Of a DNA stretch of 64,000 nucleotides, positions 1 through 11,640 are shown in pieces. How positions within the stretch are numbered: position 1 is the first letter of the stretch; every line of letters begins with the position of its first letter. Below the pieces are notes generated by a model, which saw only the letters and a program-made list of their open reading frames with translations, was not told the origin of the DNA and searched no databases. Origin of the DNA: Platerodrilus igneus (lineage: Eukaryota > Arthropoda > Insecta > Coleoptera > Lycidae); the NCBI GenBank assembly GCA_036346225.1, contig JARFIW010000453.1:7130001-7194000 (forward strand). The letters are read 5' to 3'. The position numbers and the translations under genes are program-made.

Positions 1-195
1 TGTTCTTATTGCATACTCGCTCTTACCAGCTAATAATCATTATTCAATTATGCTTGCTGTATATTTTCAATTTTGCACCTCCACTACCTATTGATCCTCT
101 TATTGTACAGTTCCGCACTTTGCACTTCCTATACTCAGTCACTCACCTTTTCAAGGAATAAAACTTGATTAACTAATAATCATAATTTAGGATAT

Positions 196-1137
196 TCGCC
201 TACCACACCTCCTATAATGGGTTAGTTGCTCGCAGATCGTTCGACATCATTTGTAAGATCATTTGCTTACACTGGTATCGATTATTTAGGTCCAATGCAA
301 GTTGCCATAGGGAGAAAAAGAGAAAGAGGTGGTCCGCATTATTTACATGCACGACCATTTGATCTGTGCATATTAAGCTAGCTACTGTTCTATTAACGGA
401 TGCCTGCATACTAAGTATAAGATATTTTGTTAATCGTCGCGGGATCTCTATCAAGATACGCTCAGATAGACAGATATGAACACTAATTTCTTTAGAACTG
501 ATGGCGAGCTACTTAAGGTTGAGGATATATTTGGCATGGCATACATTCAAAACGAACTATCCGTTTAAAATATAAACTGGGAATTTAACTGCCTCGCTAA
601 TTCTAGCAGTGGTGGATGTTGGCAAACACTTGTCCAGTCAACGAAAAAAGTATTTGGGATAGTGCTGAAGGAAGTAGCTACGTAGGTTGGGACACTAGGC
701 AATCTTTTAATAGAAGCGGAAAATATTATAAATAGTCGTATACTTACTCATATGCCGGTAAATGCAGATGACCCATAGTCACCTACGCCTAATCACTTCC
801 TGCTGGGTACAACAAATTCGACTCAAACTCCATGATCAGAGATAGCAAGTGATTACCGAAAACAATATCAAATAAGTCAGCAACTGAATACATGAATATT
901 TAGCAACTCTTGCGAGGTGAACTACATTTTTTTTCCCCCAAAACCGCTTAATGAAAGTAACCTGGTAATAATTTGCGACGAGACCTCCACCAAAAGTCAG
1001 TCACGAAAGGATGTGGTTGCAAATACCTTCCCTGCTAGAGAATGCCAAGTACGCATGGTAGAAGTAAAGCAGCAGTGGGGTTTGAAACGTCCGGTATCAA
1101 AGTTAGCCTGTATAGATGTGAAGAAAAGTACAACTTG
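196..1137 (+). pseudogene. BEL/Pao retrotransposon integrase relic
   Basis: This is a decayed integrase from the end of a BEL/Pao pol polyprotein, which would join retrotransposon cDNA to host DNA. Reading the plus strand in shifting frames gives the core start YTGIDYLGPMQVAIGRK near 268-325 with the first catalytic Asp, then IRSD near 455. The C-terminal part has THMPVNADDP and NHFLLGTTNSTQTP near 748-830, and the last block PLNESNLVIICDE to RPVSKLACIDV runs to about 1125. All of these are family-typical blocks in the expected order. Stops and frameshifts break it throughout. No LTR was found downstream. The family call rests on motif order recognised from memory, and the exact 5' limit is uncertain. 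Confidence 0.75.
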
Positions 1138-1291
1138 ACAAGTGTTCCGGACGAGTGGAAAGGACAACATTAATACTTGTACCTAATATAATTATTGTAT
1201 TTATTAATGTTTGGGTTAGTGCTTTTTGATGCCATGGTTATTATTATGTAAATAGTTATTCATGTCAATGTGAATATTATATTTAGCTTTT

Positions 1292-1330
<39 letters not shown>
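1138..1330. other. AT-rich spacer ending in (TA)n
   Basis: There is no ORF or RNA gene here. A (TA)n tract fills about 1294-1332. The segment could be the remains of the BEL/Pao 3' untranslated region or LTR, but no LTR partner is visible. Confidence 0.4.
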
Positions 1331-1335
<5 letters not shown>

Positions 1336-1799
1336 GAGAAGAATAATCCACATTTGGAATGCAAATGCATGCTTAATATATATTAATAGTTTTTAAGATG
1401 AAATGAAAACCCAACTTTGTATTTAAAGTTGAATTACCATTTCAAATCGAACTAGTAATTGAAAACCACTAAAAGGACGGCTACAGCAGGATTTGAACCT
1501 GCAACCTCTGATTTTCCGGATCAGCGCTCTAACCAATTGAGCTCTCTAGCCTAATTGTTTAGATAATGTTATACTTAATACTACTGAAGCTTGGCTCTTG
1601 TTAACGATTTTCAATTACGTCTTGCATTTAAGGAAATTGAATCTAGTTATATACATAATTCATGTACTAATAACTTGATCATCCCATTTTGCAACGTTCG
1701 GATAATACAAACATGTAATTATATTATTATTAATAGAGAAGAATAATCCACATTTGGAATGCAAATGCATGTTTAATATATATTAATAGTTTTTAAGAT
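1331..1799. repeat. 69-bp direct repeats 400 bp apart, flanking a tRNA-like sequence
   Basis: Positions 1331-1399 and 1731-1799 are the same 69 bases with one difference (gcttaa versus gtttaa). The offset is exactly 400 bp. Between them lie 331 bp that include the tRNA-like sequence on the minus strand. The repeats could come from a recent tandem duplication that then diverged in the spacer, or from an insertion with long flanking repeats. Neither is proven. Confidence 0.85.
1479..1551 (-). tRNA. tRNA-like sequence, anticodon uncertain, probably a pseudogene
   Basis: The minus strand folds into a full 73-nt cloverleaf. The acceptor is ggctaga/tgtagcc with one mismatch, the D stem gctc/gagc, the anticodon stem ctgat/atcag with a 7-nt loop, a 5-nt variable loop, and the T stem gcagg/cctgc with loop ttcaaat. 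A TTTT run lies four bases past the 3' end, as expected for pol III termination. The anticodon loop ccggaaa has C, not the near-universal T, at position 33. The canonical anticodon would be GGA (Ser), but there is no long variable arm. Sliding by one base gives CCG (Arg). The mismatch with any normal isotype suggests a pseudogene or a tRNA-derived repeat. Confidence 0.6.
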
Positions 1800-2394
1800 T
1801 AGTACACTACAATTCACTTTATTTATCGAATAAATCAAATATTAGTATTTCTCAGAAAAATATACCTGCAATGTGCTGCCGTGGAAAAATTCAGAACTTC
1901 CATGTCACACACTATTGTATAACAGAAATGGTTTGAATACATGCTCGATAAAACAAAACACAACAAACAGACTGGAAACGCTATACTATTGAGATCAAAC
2001 TGTCTTTATGAAAGGTTTCGACTATAGTCGTAATTGGTTCGCAAATCTATTTATAACAATCATTACGGATATTATTTAGGGCTTCAGTAATTATTGAAAT
2101 GAGTTGTTCTTCATAATCTTGGATTTATATAAGTATTTGTCGGGCTTCCTATTTAGTGAAGTAAGTAATTGGTATTTCCCCAGTTTTGAGGTAAATAATA
2201 ATGAAAGACTGCAATGCAATAGTGTTTTATATTTTTAAAATTTTTTTTGAAATAATATACTATATAGTTGATGAAAAACTGGCTTGTAATATGGTGAGAG
2301 AATGGGTGTAGTGTAATGTAAAACAGAATTAACACAGAATTGTTTAATTTTTATGCCGAAGTTCAATTAATGTTTTGGGATAAATTTAAAAACG

Positions 2395-2658
2395 ACCGTC
2401 TCACGCTAGTAATGCCGTGGCTGCAGTGATAAGTTAGGTTACTGTTAGAAATAGATATTATTATTCAAAAACACAAATTACTTAACACGCATATCAGAAC
2501 AGTTGTTCTAAAACTATTGCATACTGTTCTGATATGCCTGTTAAGTGATTTGTGTTTTTTAATAATAATATTTAATTTGTGTTTTTTAATAATAGTATCT
2601 ATTTCTAACAGTAACCTAACCTGTCATTGCAGCCACGGCATTACTGGCGTGAGACGGT
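2395..2658. mobile_element. 264-bp foldback (MITE-like) element
   Basis: The two halves are near-complete inverted repeats of about 105 bp. The left arm begins ACCGTCTCACGC at 2395 and the right arm ends GCGTGAGACGGT at 2658. Inner ends at about 2508 and 2518 share ctgttctgatatgc. The right arm has an extra internal tandem copy of about 27 bp with the motif tttgtgttttttaataata. There is no coding capacity. No clear target-site duplication was found, so the superfamily is open. It would form a long hairpin in RNA or single-stranded DNA. Confidence 0.8.
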
Positions 2659-4314
2659 GGTATTTATAAACCCACAATTAATATATCGCTCATATTTAGG
2701 CTGTGTAGTAATAAGGAATAAAATCATAAAAATTCTTATGGTTAATTAGAATTTACAAACCATGTCTAGTTAAGTTTTTTTACCCTGAAACTTCTCTAGT
2801 ACACGTAAAAGATTTTTGTTCATTATGCTACAAATTCTCCATTTACAAACGCCCATACGCAACTGTGATGGAACAAAATATGACAGGATGCATGTAAAAC
2901 GTAAATAAATAAAAGCAAAACAAACTTTGGACTACTTAAAAATGCAAGATATGCATTTTTATTCTACTAGAGGATTGTTAACCGTGTCCGATTTAGTACA
3001 CTTTGTTTAATATTTCGTCGTTAGAAAATGATAAAGGAAACGAAGGTGTGATAAAAAAAAGAAACCAAACCAATATTAGTTGCTTTTCACAAACTGTAAT
3101 CAAAACCCACTTGACACTTTACCTAATCATTTTTTATTAGGGATACGTTTAAACCATTATTTTGTTTTTTCCATTTGTTGGCCAATTAATTAATATAACA
3201 GCTTTGCCAATTGCATATAGAAATTGTAAAATAACTGTGCGATGCAAATGTAGGAATGTTTAATCTTATAATTTCTTGTTCCCTAATAATTTTTTTTTAC
3301 ATTAGATATCGAAATTTCAAAGGTTTTCACTGGTTATAAATGTTAGAGAATATGTATAATTAAAATATCTGTGAGGTTTGTAACTGGATTAATAAGTTTT
3401 ACAACACTGCCATCTATATGTGCTTCCTGGCACTTAATAAACCAAGTAGGCGGAGTATTAAACTTCATATCTTTTTCTAATGAATATCGGCATCTCGATA
3501 TTTTGTCAAACCCTATGCTACCTCACCCCAACCCGCGCTTTTACAGCAGATGGTAGGTAACCTGCTGTGATAAGCTCTTAAGATATTGATTTACAATCGC
3601 TTGTGAAAACATTCGCGCTTGAATCTATTTTTATTACAAAAATTCCAATTACAGCAATGTACAAGCAAGCGCTTTAATTGGATATATCCATCTCCCAGTT
3701 GAATACAATTTAGTGCCCGCTCTGTTGTAATTAGGATGGGTCAAATATAAATAACACCGCTGTGCTCTAAACGGAGCATAGCATGTTATATCACTTTGTA
3801 ATTTATAAATCTGAAATGATCTTGTTGGTATACAAACCCCCGTAGCAGAACTTAGTAATTTAATTACTTTTAACAAAAAAATAACCTTCTAATATTACTA
3901 ATTAGCCACAAACGTGGAAAATATCTCGAGTTTTCTCCGCTTTGATGTCAATTTCAGGATTCAAAATCAAAGTAGCGGAATTAATACAGATGGGGCATTT
4001 ACTCCTTTTCGTTAAGCTTCCACAAATCTTATTAAAATTTTTGTATACGCACATTTAAAAATGAAATATACATTTATATTGAATAGCTGCCAGATACGTA
4101 AGAGAAATGTACGCCTTAAAAATTGGTTTTGTATACGTATGTTTTCATAAGAAAGCTTAAGGTTAATTTAGAATATTTTTGTATCCTTCAAGGTCTCACA
4201 TTTAAAGATTAGGTTACGTTATGGCGAGCTCTAGTGCTCTTCTTGGTTTTAAATTGCTTTCATTCAATCGTGCAGTAAAATACAAGTTCGCTTAATGAGA
4301 AAATGGGTTGAATG

Positions 4315-4316
<2 letters not shown>
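2659..4316. other. non-coding AT-rich stretch, no gene seen
   Basis: Only short ORFs occur, the longest 61 codons (3371-3556, plus) and 75 codons (3649-3876, minus), and neither resembles a known protein. No terminal repeats or RNA folds were recognised. Confidence 0.4.

Positions 4317-4357
<41 letters not shown>
4317..4357. repeat. (TA)n microsatellite
   Basis: About 20 TA units. It creates spurious poly-Ile/Tyr ORFs on both strands, which should not be read as genes. Confidence 0.95.
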
Positions 4358-4359
<2 letters not shown>

Positions 4360-6532
4360 TATATTGCCGTGGAAGTCGAGAACACTCGTATATTTCCTAA
4401 AATCAATCAAACCCCACGAATTGGGCGTCATAAAATTGCCGTGGATTTCAAAAAAAAAAATAAAAAATATCAAAAATAAAAATTTCTTACACTTGCTTTT
4501 GGAATGCCTCCGTAATTCGGCACACCCTGGCTAGCTCAGCAATCGGCTTGTTCCTGAATACCTACCATCCTAAGCACCTTTCTTTCTGACAAACACAGTC
4601 AAATGAAATTACCACTCAAATAATGCAGCAAAACATAAAACCTTTTATTTACACATATTAAGAATTTCCATTATTAAGAAATATTTACACCATGGTACAG
4701 ACAGTTTGCTAAAACTGTTACCACCTCAATCAATAAATACTTTAAAGTCTTTGATTTTGATATATTTTAACAAATTTCTATTTAATACGAGTAGATCGGT
4801 CCTTCATGTAACCCTAGATTGATTTTATTCTGGTCTATTTTGAGCTCATTATAACCCAGTTCCTTAAATGCTTTAAAACCTCGCATTGTTTATTAAAAAC
4901 AAATTTAAAGACCCGTTTACTTCTTACAACAACATTTTATATCATGAATAAACATTTATATAACATCAATAAACCTTTTTAAATAATCAAGGTTAATTGT
5001 CCTGAACATATACCCTTTTAAACGAGTTTTATGGTAAAAAAATACACCCCCAATAAGTCAAAACACTCAAACACAAAAATATCAACACAAATGTTTATAC
5101 AAAAAACAGGAAATTAAGTTTCTTTACCTGGAGAAGTCTTCGTCTCTCGTCACCTCTGAAGATGGGTACCAGAAACCCTCGTCGTAGGGTCCATATACTT
5201 CGATTCTGCCTGGCTCCAACTGATCTCCACTATTCAAATCTTTGCCACCACCTCTAACCTTCTACCCAGATATTTGTTTATTCAAACTTAACATTCCATA
5301 CCAAATACACTTCATGCATACTAATTAAGCTTTAGGATTTGCTTACCCAAGTACCATCCCTTCATTCAATAGAGTCGTTGTAGAAACGGCACCTTTATCT
5401 AGACCTTAGCACCCACTAGTGCAATATAACTTTTATTACTTTTGCGGTACGTTACTATAGCTTTACATAATTTCACACAGGATGTTGTATGCTACTTTAC
5501 CAAATACACACTAATTAATACACAATAATTAATATCCGTAAGAGCATATACTATTATTACGTTGCAGATCTAAGCGCGATCTCAGATCTAAAAGGAAAGA
5601 GCTTCAATATCTTTGTCCGTGTATTTATACGCTTTTCTAAACCCCCCATGGAACCTAGTTCCATTGAAAAGCTTATTTTTAAATTTACTTTTACAAATTT
5701 TAAACGTAACGTCTGAAAAATTCTGAGATTATTATAATGTTACACTGAAATTTGTTTAATACCTTAACGGCTGCGCGCTTTTCACAACTGCTTCGCCTTA
5801 AACCAATGATATAGTTTTCCATCGTCATTACGCTCCACCTATCAGCTATCCTTCTCCGTTCTACTCATATTTATTGTCTCATATAGAAACCCCTCTAAAG
5901 ATACAGAAAATCGATATAGTCGTTGGCCTTTACATTTACCCGTGTATTTAGACGTGACTGTAACCAACGCTTTTTTGTACGGTTCTCTGTCTGTTCTACA
6001 TTATAGATCTTTTATTTCACTCAGTCTTCAAGGCACTTGTTATTGTTAGCAGTTTATGCATTGACTGTTACAAACAAAGTAACTTCTATAGAATTTTGTG
6101 CTAACGTTCGTTTAAGTTTCCAGAACTTGACATTTAACTAGCAGGTGTTCATCGAACAAACCTGTTATTTAAAATAACAATTCCGAGTTTCTCTCCTTCA
6201 TAGTATTTGTAAAACAAACGTTTACTTTTATGTAAATGGAAAGATGAATTTAAATTGCTGATTTTCTATACATGCAACCTCCGTTTCCTATCCCATGCGC
6301 TTGATTTAAAATTATTATAATTAATTTGCGAATCCTTGAGTTTTTATGTACTCTAAAGCTTTTCCCTTTGTGCAATTTTAACATTCTAATTTAGAAGTAC
6401 AAGATCTGTTAATAATCATCCGTCTTCACTATCTAAACTGATTAATTTGGCGCCTAAATAAATTGCTCCTATTTCTATATACACAGTTGATCGAATTTTA
6501 TTGTCTACACCTATTTAACCTATAATTCCACG

Positions 6533-6535
<3 letters not shown>
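4358..6535. other. non-coding AT-rich stretch, no gene seen
   Basis: No ORF above 80 codons. The stretch at 5145-5215 is less AT-rich (ctctgaagatgggtacc...). It resembles the hairpin-like 3' end motifs seen on arthropod retroelements, but no element body is attached, so no call is made. Confidence 0.35.

Positions 6536-6572
<37 letters not shown>
6536..6572. repeat. (TA)n microsatellite
   Basis: About 18 TA units, 33 bp outside the left arm of the foldback element at 6606-7036. Confidence 0.95.
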
Positions 6573-6574
<2 letters not shown>

Positions 6575-6605
6575 CAATTTGAAGCTTCTTGACAATTTAT
6601 TAATT

Positions 6606-7031
6606 TATAACATAACGCTTCATGGGTATTCGCCATTCAATAATTTCTAACTAATCGTTGATTCACTTTTAAATAATATTGCAATTTATATAATTCAATT
6701 TATTATGCGTTTCGGTGTTACACCATTTTCAAATATAATTTTCTACAAATTAAATAAATTAAAATAAGTTACAATAATATGTACATACCAGAAGTCAACA
6801 TATAAAATTGTTAATTCTTAAAATGATACTTTTTAAACATTTTTTAATGTATAAATATTTTAGTAATAATAAACTTGTCTCTGTTGTCTCCAGGAGGTCG
6901 CATTTATAAATGTTTAATATATACTAATTGTTTTAATCTAGTGTTATATATATGCTATTGGTTGAAAGTTTAAAAGTGAATGAACGATTAGTTAGGAATT
7001 ATTGAATGACCAATATTCATAAAGCGTTATG

Positions 7032-7036
<5 letters not shown>
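6606..7036. mobile_element. 431-bp foldback element bordered by (TA)n
   Basis: The 68-bp arms 6606-6673 and 6969-7036 are inverted copies with only a few differences. They begin tataacataacgc on the left and end gcgttatgttata on the right. The right arm runs directly into (TA)n at 7033-7065, and the left arm lies 33 bp inside another (TA)n. The ~295-bp interior carries no ORF. On the minus strand around 6700-6735 it has a short GGTG/CACC hairpin followed by GAAACG, which resembles retroelement 3' ends. It may be an inverted pair of retroelement ends or a MITE. The class is not settled. Confidence 0.65.

Positions 7037-7065
<29 letters not shown>
7033..7065. repeat. (TA)n microsatellite
   Basis: About 16 TA units directly outside the right arm of the foldback element. 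Confidence 0.95.
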
Positions 7066-7071
<6 letters not shown>

Positions 7072-8900
7072 GATCACTTCCCTTAAAAAGACCCTCCAAA
7101 TTTGTGTTGTCAGAAATGCTCCGGACCTACTCTGGAAATTAGGTCCTACCACCTAGACTTGCATTACATATCACCCTATAATAATACCCTCTGAAGATGC
7201 TTTCCAATTCGGACGCCAAAACCTCCAGTTTTTTGCTCAATATCCTCAGGGATATTTGCCACGACTGCTCACTTGCTCTCTGAAAATAATACCCTAATAT
7301 TCAAAAAATAAATAAAATTTGACTGCCAAAAGTACATCACGCTTTATTGGTACATTAATACGCAATTCAAAAATTTTAGTATTACATTCTTCACACACCT
7401 TGGATCTTTAACAAATATCATCAAATTGTAAATAAAGTCCTTTTAAATAAAATAATTTGGAAATTTATTAATTTACATCGATCATTAAATAAAAGTAACT
7501 TGGATTATTCCTAAGCTTCACTTTAAAACCCCAGGTCTATTACAAGCTCATAGTAAAAACCTTTCTGTGCCTATGTGCTAACTACTGCACTGAAAAATTA
7601 CCAAAAACCCTTTTACTTTGTACAAAATGCCAACATTACACCTTCATTTTAGAATACCAAATAGTATATAAATATGTTTTCACACAATCCTTTCTCAAAG
7701 TAAAATTGTCAATTAATAAAAAAAACAGTCTTTATATTACAACAAAATCCACATACATCACAAATTGTCATAATCACCAACAAATTCACTATATTCAAAA
7801 GTTTTAAAAAGGTTGAATTATCTGGAGTAAGCACCACCAGCTCTCTACGTTGAAATCATCTCCGTGTGATGTATATTAAATCTAATCTACAATAAAATAA
7901 ATCGTGGTAGATTTTTACTTTACCTATCGGGAATTCTTATGTAACTGTAACAAGCCCAGGGTAAGGTTAGGATGGAAATTGGCTTTTAGTAAAAGAAAAC
8001 TCTAAGACTTTTAGCTAACTGAGTTTTTGACCCACGGTCGTGGGTTTATTAAAGTTGGAAAAAACAAGATAATGGACGCCACCTAAATTTTTTATAAAGC
8101 AACTGATTAAATCAATTTGTTGAAAAACGTTTCAGGTTATTAGAAGTTCGATATCTGACTCTAGTGACTTTACTTAAGTTGAGCTAGAGAAATAATTAGG
8201 GCAACACTTTCATCAACCACTTCAGTCGACAGAATCTTTTATTGACGTCCAAATCTTGTATCTACAGAACACAGCACTTTTATTAGCATCCAACGTTGGG
8301 CATCTTCAGTCCACAGTACCTTTATCGACGTCCAACCTGGAGCCCATTTAGAAATCAGTTTCAGTCCACTGCGATTAAAAGTCATAGCAATGATTTTACT
8401 TTTATAAATGCGAAAAAAGAGTAATTAACTTGGTCATTTGCGTATTGAAAAAATATTTTTAAAATGCCTTTTATTAGTTACGTCTTACACGTTACACATA
8501 CATGATTTTAAAATAAAATTGCATTCCTTTTTAGTAATTGAAGGATTGCATGTTAAACATAATTATGTTTAATAAAGCCATATATTAAAAGAGTTTTCAT
8601 TTATGTTTGTTAACAAATGATTGTATTTCTGCATGAACGGGTTAAATGTAATTAATTTCCAGATTTATAATTATTGAGAAATTTAAATTTCTAATTAGAA
8701 GCGTTTATTCAATATCAAATGTATTGGAAAACGCCTATTACACTCTAGATTCGAAGCGACGATGCTAGAACGTATAACGTAAGAACTGAGATTGTATTTA
8801 GAAGATCCACGTAGTATGCGAGTACTTATTTAGACGCCAAGAGTGACTACATAAACATAATAATTTACATAACTTTGGTAACTAATCAATGAGTTTTCAT
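7066..8900. other. non-coding AT-rich stretch, no gene seen
   Basis: No ORF above 60 codons and no recognised repeat end. The 3' untranslated part of the LINE that follows on the minus strand probably occupies the last part, but its end cannot be placed. Confidence 0.35.
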
Positions 8901-8914
8901 TTCAGGTACGCTTA

Positions 8915-10014
8915 TTAACTTAGGAACATACGTACTAAATGACATGTTTGTAATATCACTGCTTTTGCACAAATACAGTAAAACTTTTCAGATAATCCAA
9001 GTATTTTTAGCTTTTTTCTTATATTTTTGGTGAGGACGCCATTAGTTGATATCACCAAAGGTATTGTTTTTACTGATTGTAAATGCCAAATACGTTTAAT
9101 TTCTATAGTCAAATCGTTATACTTTTCAATTTTGTGTTTTTCAGTTTTTATCAGGTTATGACTTAAAGGAACATCAATATCAATAAGAAATCCTTTACTA
9201 TTAATTTTGTCAATTAAAAATATGTCCGGTTTGTTGTACGGTATAGATCGGTCTTTTAGTATTTGTTGATCCCAATATAATAATACATTTTCATTTTCTA
9301 AGACGGATATAGGTTGATATTTATAATAAGGAGAGGGGTTTGTTATTAATTTATATTTAACAGCGAGTCGTTGATGTATGATTTTGGCAAATTGGTTATG
9401 TCGACTTAAATACGCAGTAGGAGCGAGTTCAGAACAATTAGCAACAATATGTTCTATTGTTTCACCAATTTTGTCAAATTTGCGACATTTGTCGGTTACA
9501 TTGCTTTGTAATATGTGCTTTTCATAATTTCTTGTTCTGATAATACCGTCTTGTATAGCAGAGAAAACCCCTCTGTTTCTGGATACAAATATCCAAAATT
9601 GATCCAATTTAAGGAATCCACTTTATTTATATTTTCAACTTCTAGTGATTGTGGGTATTTTCCGTAAAGAACTTTGTTTTTCCAATTTTCACATCGGTTA
9701 TTTATGGTGGTAAAAGTGGTTTCAAAGAATGTTTCAAGTTTCAGCGGTGTATAATTTTGATCATATTTTAAAATTGTGAATATTTCATTATTATTTAAAC
9801 CATGAAAATATTGTCGAAGAATGTTTTCTTGTTTTCTGTATAAATCGCGAATATTAAGCAATCCCCTACCTCCGAATTTTCTTGGAATGTATAGTCTGTC
9901 TACTGATGAATTTGGATGTAAACATCGAAATTTTGTTAGTAAGTGTCTTGTTAGTCTATGTAAATTATTTAGGTCTGTTTCGCTCCATTTTAAAATGCCA
10001 AAAGAATAAGTCAA
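8915..10014 (-). pseudogene. C-terminal part with zinc knuckle and restriction-like endonuclease
   Basis: Two overlapping open frames continue the LINE protein. The first (9496-10014) has WSETDLNNLHRLTRHLLTKF and RLYIPRKFGGRGLLNI, conserved in the post-RT linker of R2/R4-type proteins. The second (8915-9607) has a knuckle in which CRKF replaces the usual CxxC before HIVANC. It then has PDIFLIDK, LIDIDVP and KIEKYNDL, the expected PD-(D/E)xK-like endonuclease region that nicks the target. The frames overlap by about 110 bp, so one frameshift separates them. Loss of one knuckle Cys and the shift imply a dead copy. It could belong to a related endonuclease clade other than R4. Confidence 0.75.
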
Positions 10015-10201
10015 GTAGTTAACAGCCCAGGAATTTATTGCAAAAACATATGTTTTGCAGAAAGTTTTGTATTAAGTAATTTTGTAAGCCTTTTTTTATA
10101 ATTTAAGTGTAAATGTCTTTCATTTCCTTATGATTTATAGTTCTATTTTGTTTAAAACCAAGGTATGTGTAAAACTGTCTGCCCGATAATGATGGGATTC
10201 C

Positions 10202-11041
10202 CTAAATATTTTGGTTTTCTTCTGTAATTTGACCTTTTATAATGCTAAATGTAGCACATTTATTTATCCCAAAAGTCATTTTTACAGTATCACTAAATAA
10301 TTTTGCGGTTTTTATCATTGAATGTAGCATCTTTTTAGTTTCTGCATAAAGTTTTATATCGTCAATAAAAAGTAAACGTGTTAACCTAAATTCATTTTGT
10401 TTATAATTCAGTCTATATCCTCCACCAGTATATTTTAGAAAATCTGATACAGGATTTATAGCTAGACAAAACCATAAAGGGCTAAATGAGTCTCCTTGAA
10501 ATATTCCATGTTTAATTTGTACGTCTGCTATGCATTCATTATTTAAAGTTAATTTAGTATTCCACGTGTTCATAAGGTTATGTAGAAGTCCGATTATTTT
10601 TGATAAGACTTTTTATATTTCTAGAATTTTTAGTAACTAGTTATGAGGTACAGAATCGTATGCCTTTCTGAAGTCAATAAAACCAACGTGTAAATTTCGT
10701 TTTTTTGATTTTGCGTGATTCATAATAATTGAATCAATTGTTAACTGTTCTTTACATCCCATTGCTTGTTTAATACAACCTTTTTGTTCGTTTGCAATGA
10801 TCTTGTTTTCAACGCAATGAGTATAGATTTTATCACTTATAATTGAGGTTAATAATTTATAGATTACATTTAAACATGCAATGGGTCTGTAATTTTCAGC
10901 AGATTTTATATCACCCTTTTTATGGATTAATATAGTTTTTCCTGTGGCTATAAATTTTGGTACTGTTTCACTGCCCTTTAGAATGTTGTTGAAACAAATT
11001 GTTAAATATTTATGAATTTTATCGAATTTCTTTAGCCAAAA
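10202..11041 (-). pseudogene. reverse transcriptase domain of R4/Dong-like LINE
   Basis: This part copies element RNA into DNA at the target site. Near 10,900 it reads NYRPIACLNVIYKLLTSII, a typical early RT block. It is followed by EQKGCIKQAMGCKEQL and GFIDFRKAYDSVPHN, which carries the first catalytic Asp. In a second open stretch (10202-10573), GIFQGDSFSPLWFCLAI and LLFIDDIKLYA supply the xDD catalytic box. A gap of about 60 bp with a frame change separates the two pieces. A run of Asn at the apparent start is translated (AAT)n microsatellite and not protein of the element. Without the frame breaks the domain would be nearly complete from block 1 to the xDD box. Confidence 0.8.
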
Positions 11042-11080
<39 letters not shown>

Positions 11081-11082
11081 GT
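11039..11082. repeat. (TTA)n microsatellite
   Basis: About 14 trinucleotide units next to the 5' break of the R4/Dong-like LINE. It is translated as poly-Asn in the minus frame. Confidence 0.95.
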
Positions 11083-11099
11083 TTTTCATTTACATTATT

Positions 11100-11620
11100 A
11101 TTTTAAAATTAATATTCATGTTTAATTTAGTTTCAATTTAGTTGTACATTATCTTAAGTTACTTACAAAAACTGTAGAATATAGAAATGTAAAATAATTT
11201 TAACTAAGCTAAAATAATTTTAATTTTAACTAACCTTAACATTAACATTAACATTAGCTATTAATTTTTACATATTAGTTAAGTTAAATACTAGAAAATA
11301 CATAAATATGATAGTTAATATATTCATTACTTATCTTATAAAAATTAATACAAAGCAGGGATCAATTATAAATTATGTAAATAGAAGGTTGAGCCAAAAC
11401 TAATAATTTAAAAATCAAAACAATGTGTATATGTAGGTTGTACTATTTAGATTTACTAGACAATTAATCAGTTAGGCAACTCTACAAAATTCATAAAATA
11501 TTAAAACACCTTGTCAAGCAACGTTGAGTTAGCTTAAGGTGTATTATTTGTAAAAAATAAGAAATAAATAAATTTGATTTGATTTGATTTGATTTGATTA
11601 TTATTATTATTATTATTAGT
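11100..11620 (+). mobile_element. LINE 3' end with terminal hairpin and (TTGAT)n(ATT)n tail
   Basis: This is the non-coding 3' end of a LINE family that appears again directly downstream. Near 11509 it has caccttgtcaagcaac ... gcttaaggtg, which pairs as a hairpin (cacctt with aaggtg, plus an inner stem). It then has aataaat, tandem ttgat and (ATT)n. The coding part is not attached. Matching to the copy at 12528-12651 is clear in the hairpin and tail. Confidence 0.65.
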
Positions 11621-11640
11621 AAATTAGTAAATTACTGAAA

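Larger units (their letters stand above)
8900..11041 (-). mobile_element. R4/Dong-like LINE with restriction-like endonuclease, 5'-truncated
   Basis: This is a non-LTR retrotransposon copy on the minus strand. It keeps the reverse transcriptase, a thumb/linker region and a C-terminal restriction-like endonuclease, in that order from 11041 down to about 8900. Its 5' end lies at or in a (TTA)n tract, which reads (TAA)n on the element strand. Dong elements are known to insert in TAA repeats, so the position fits. The body is broken into several frames. The 3' end is not defined, and no target-site duplication was found. Confidence 0.75.

Noticed and set aside
5145..5215. ctctgaagatgggtacc as a third hammerhead or LINE end
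   Set aside because: The core is not CTGATGA, stem II is doubtful, and no element body is attached.
10637..11089. 150-codon ORF beginning MKNNNN as a natural protein start
   Set aside because: The Asn run is translated (AAT)n. The real protein starts further upstream and is truncated.
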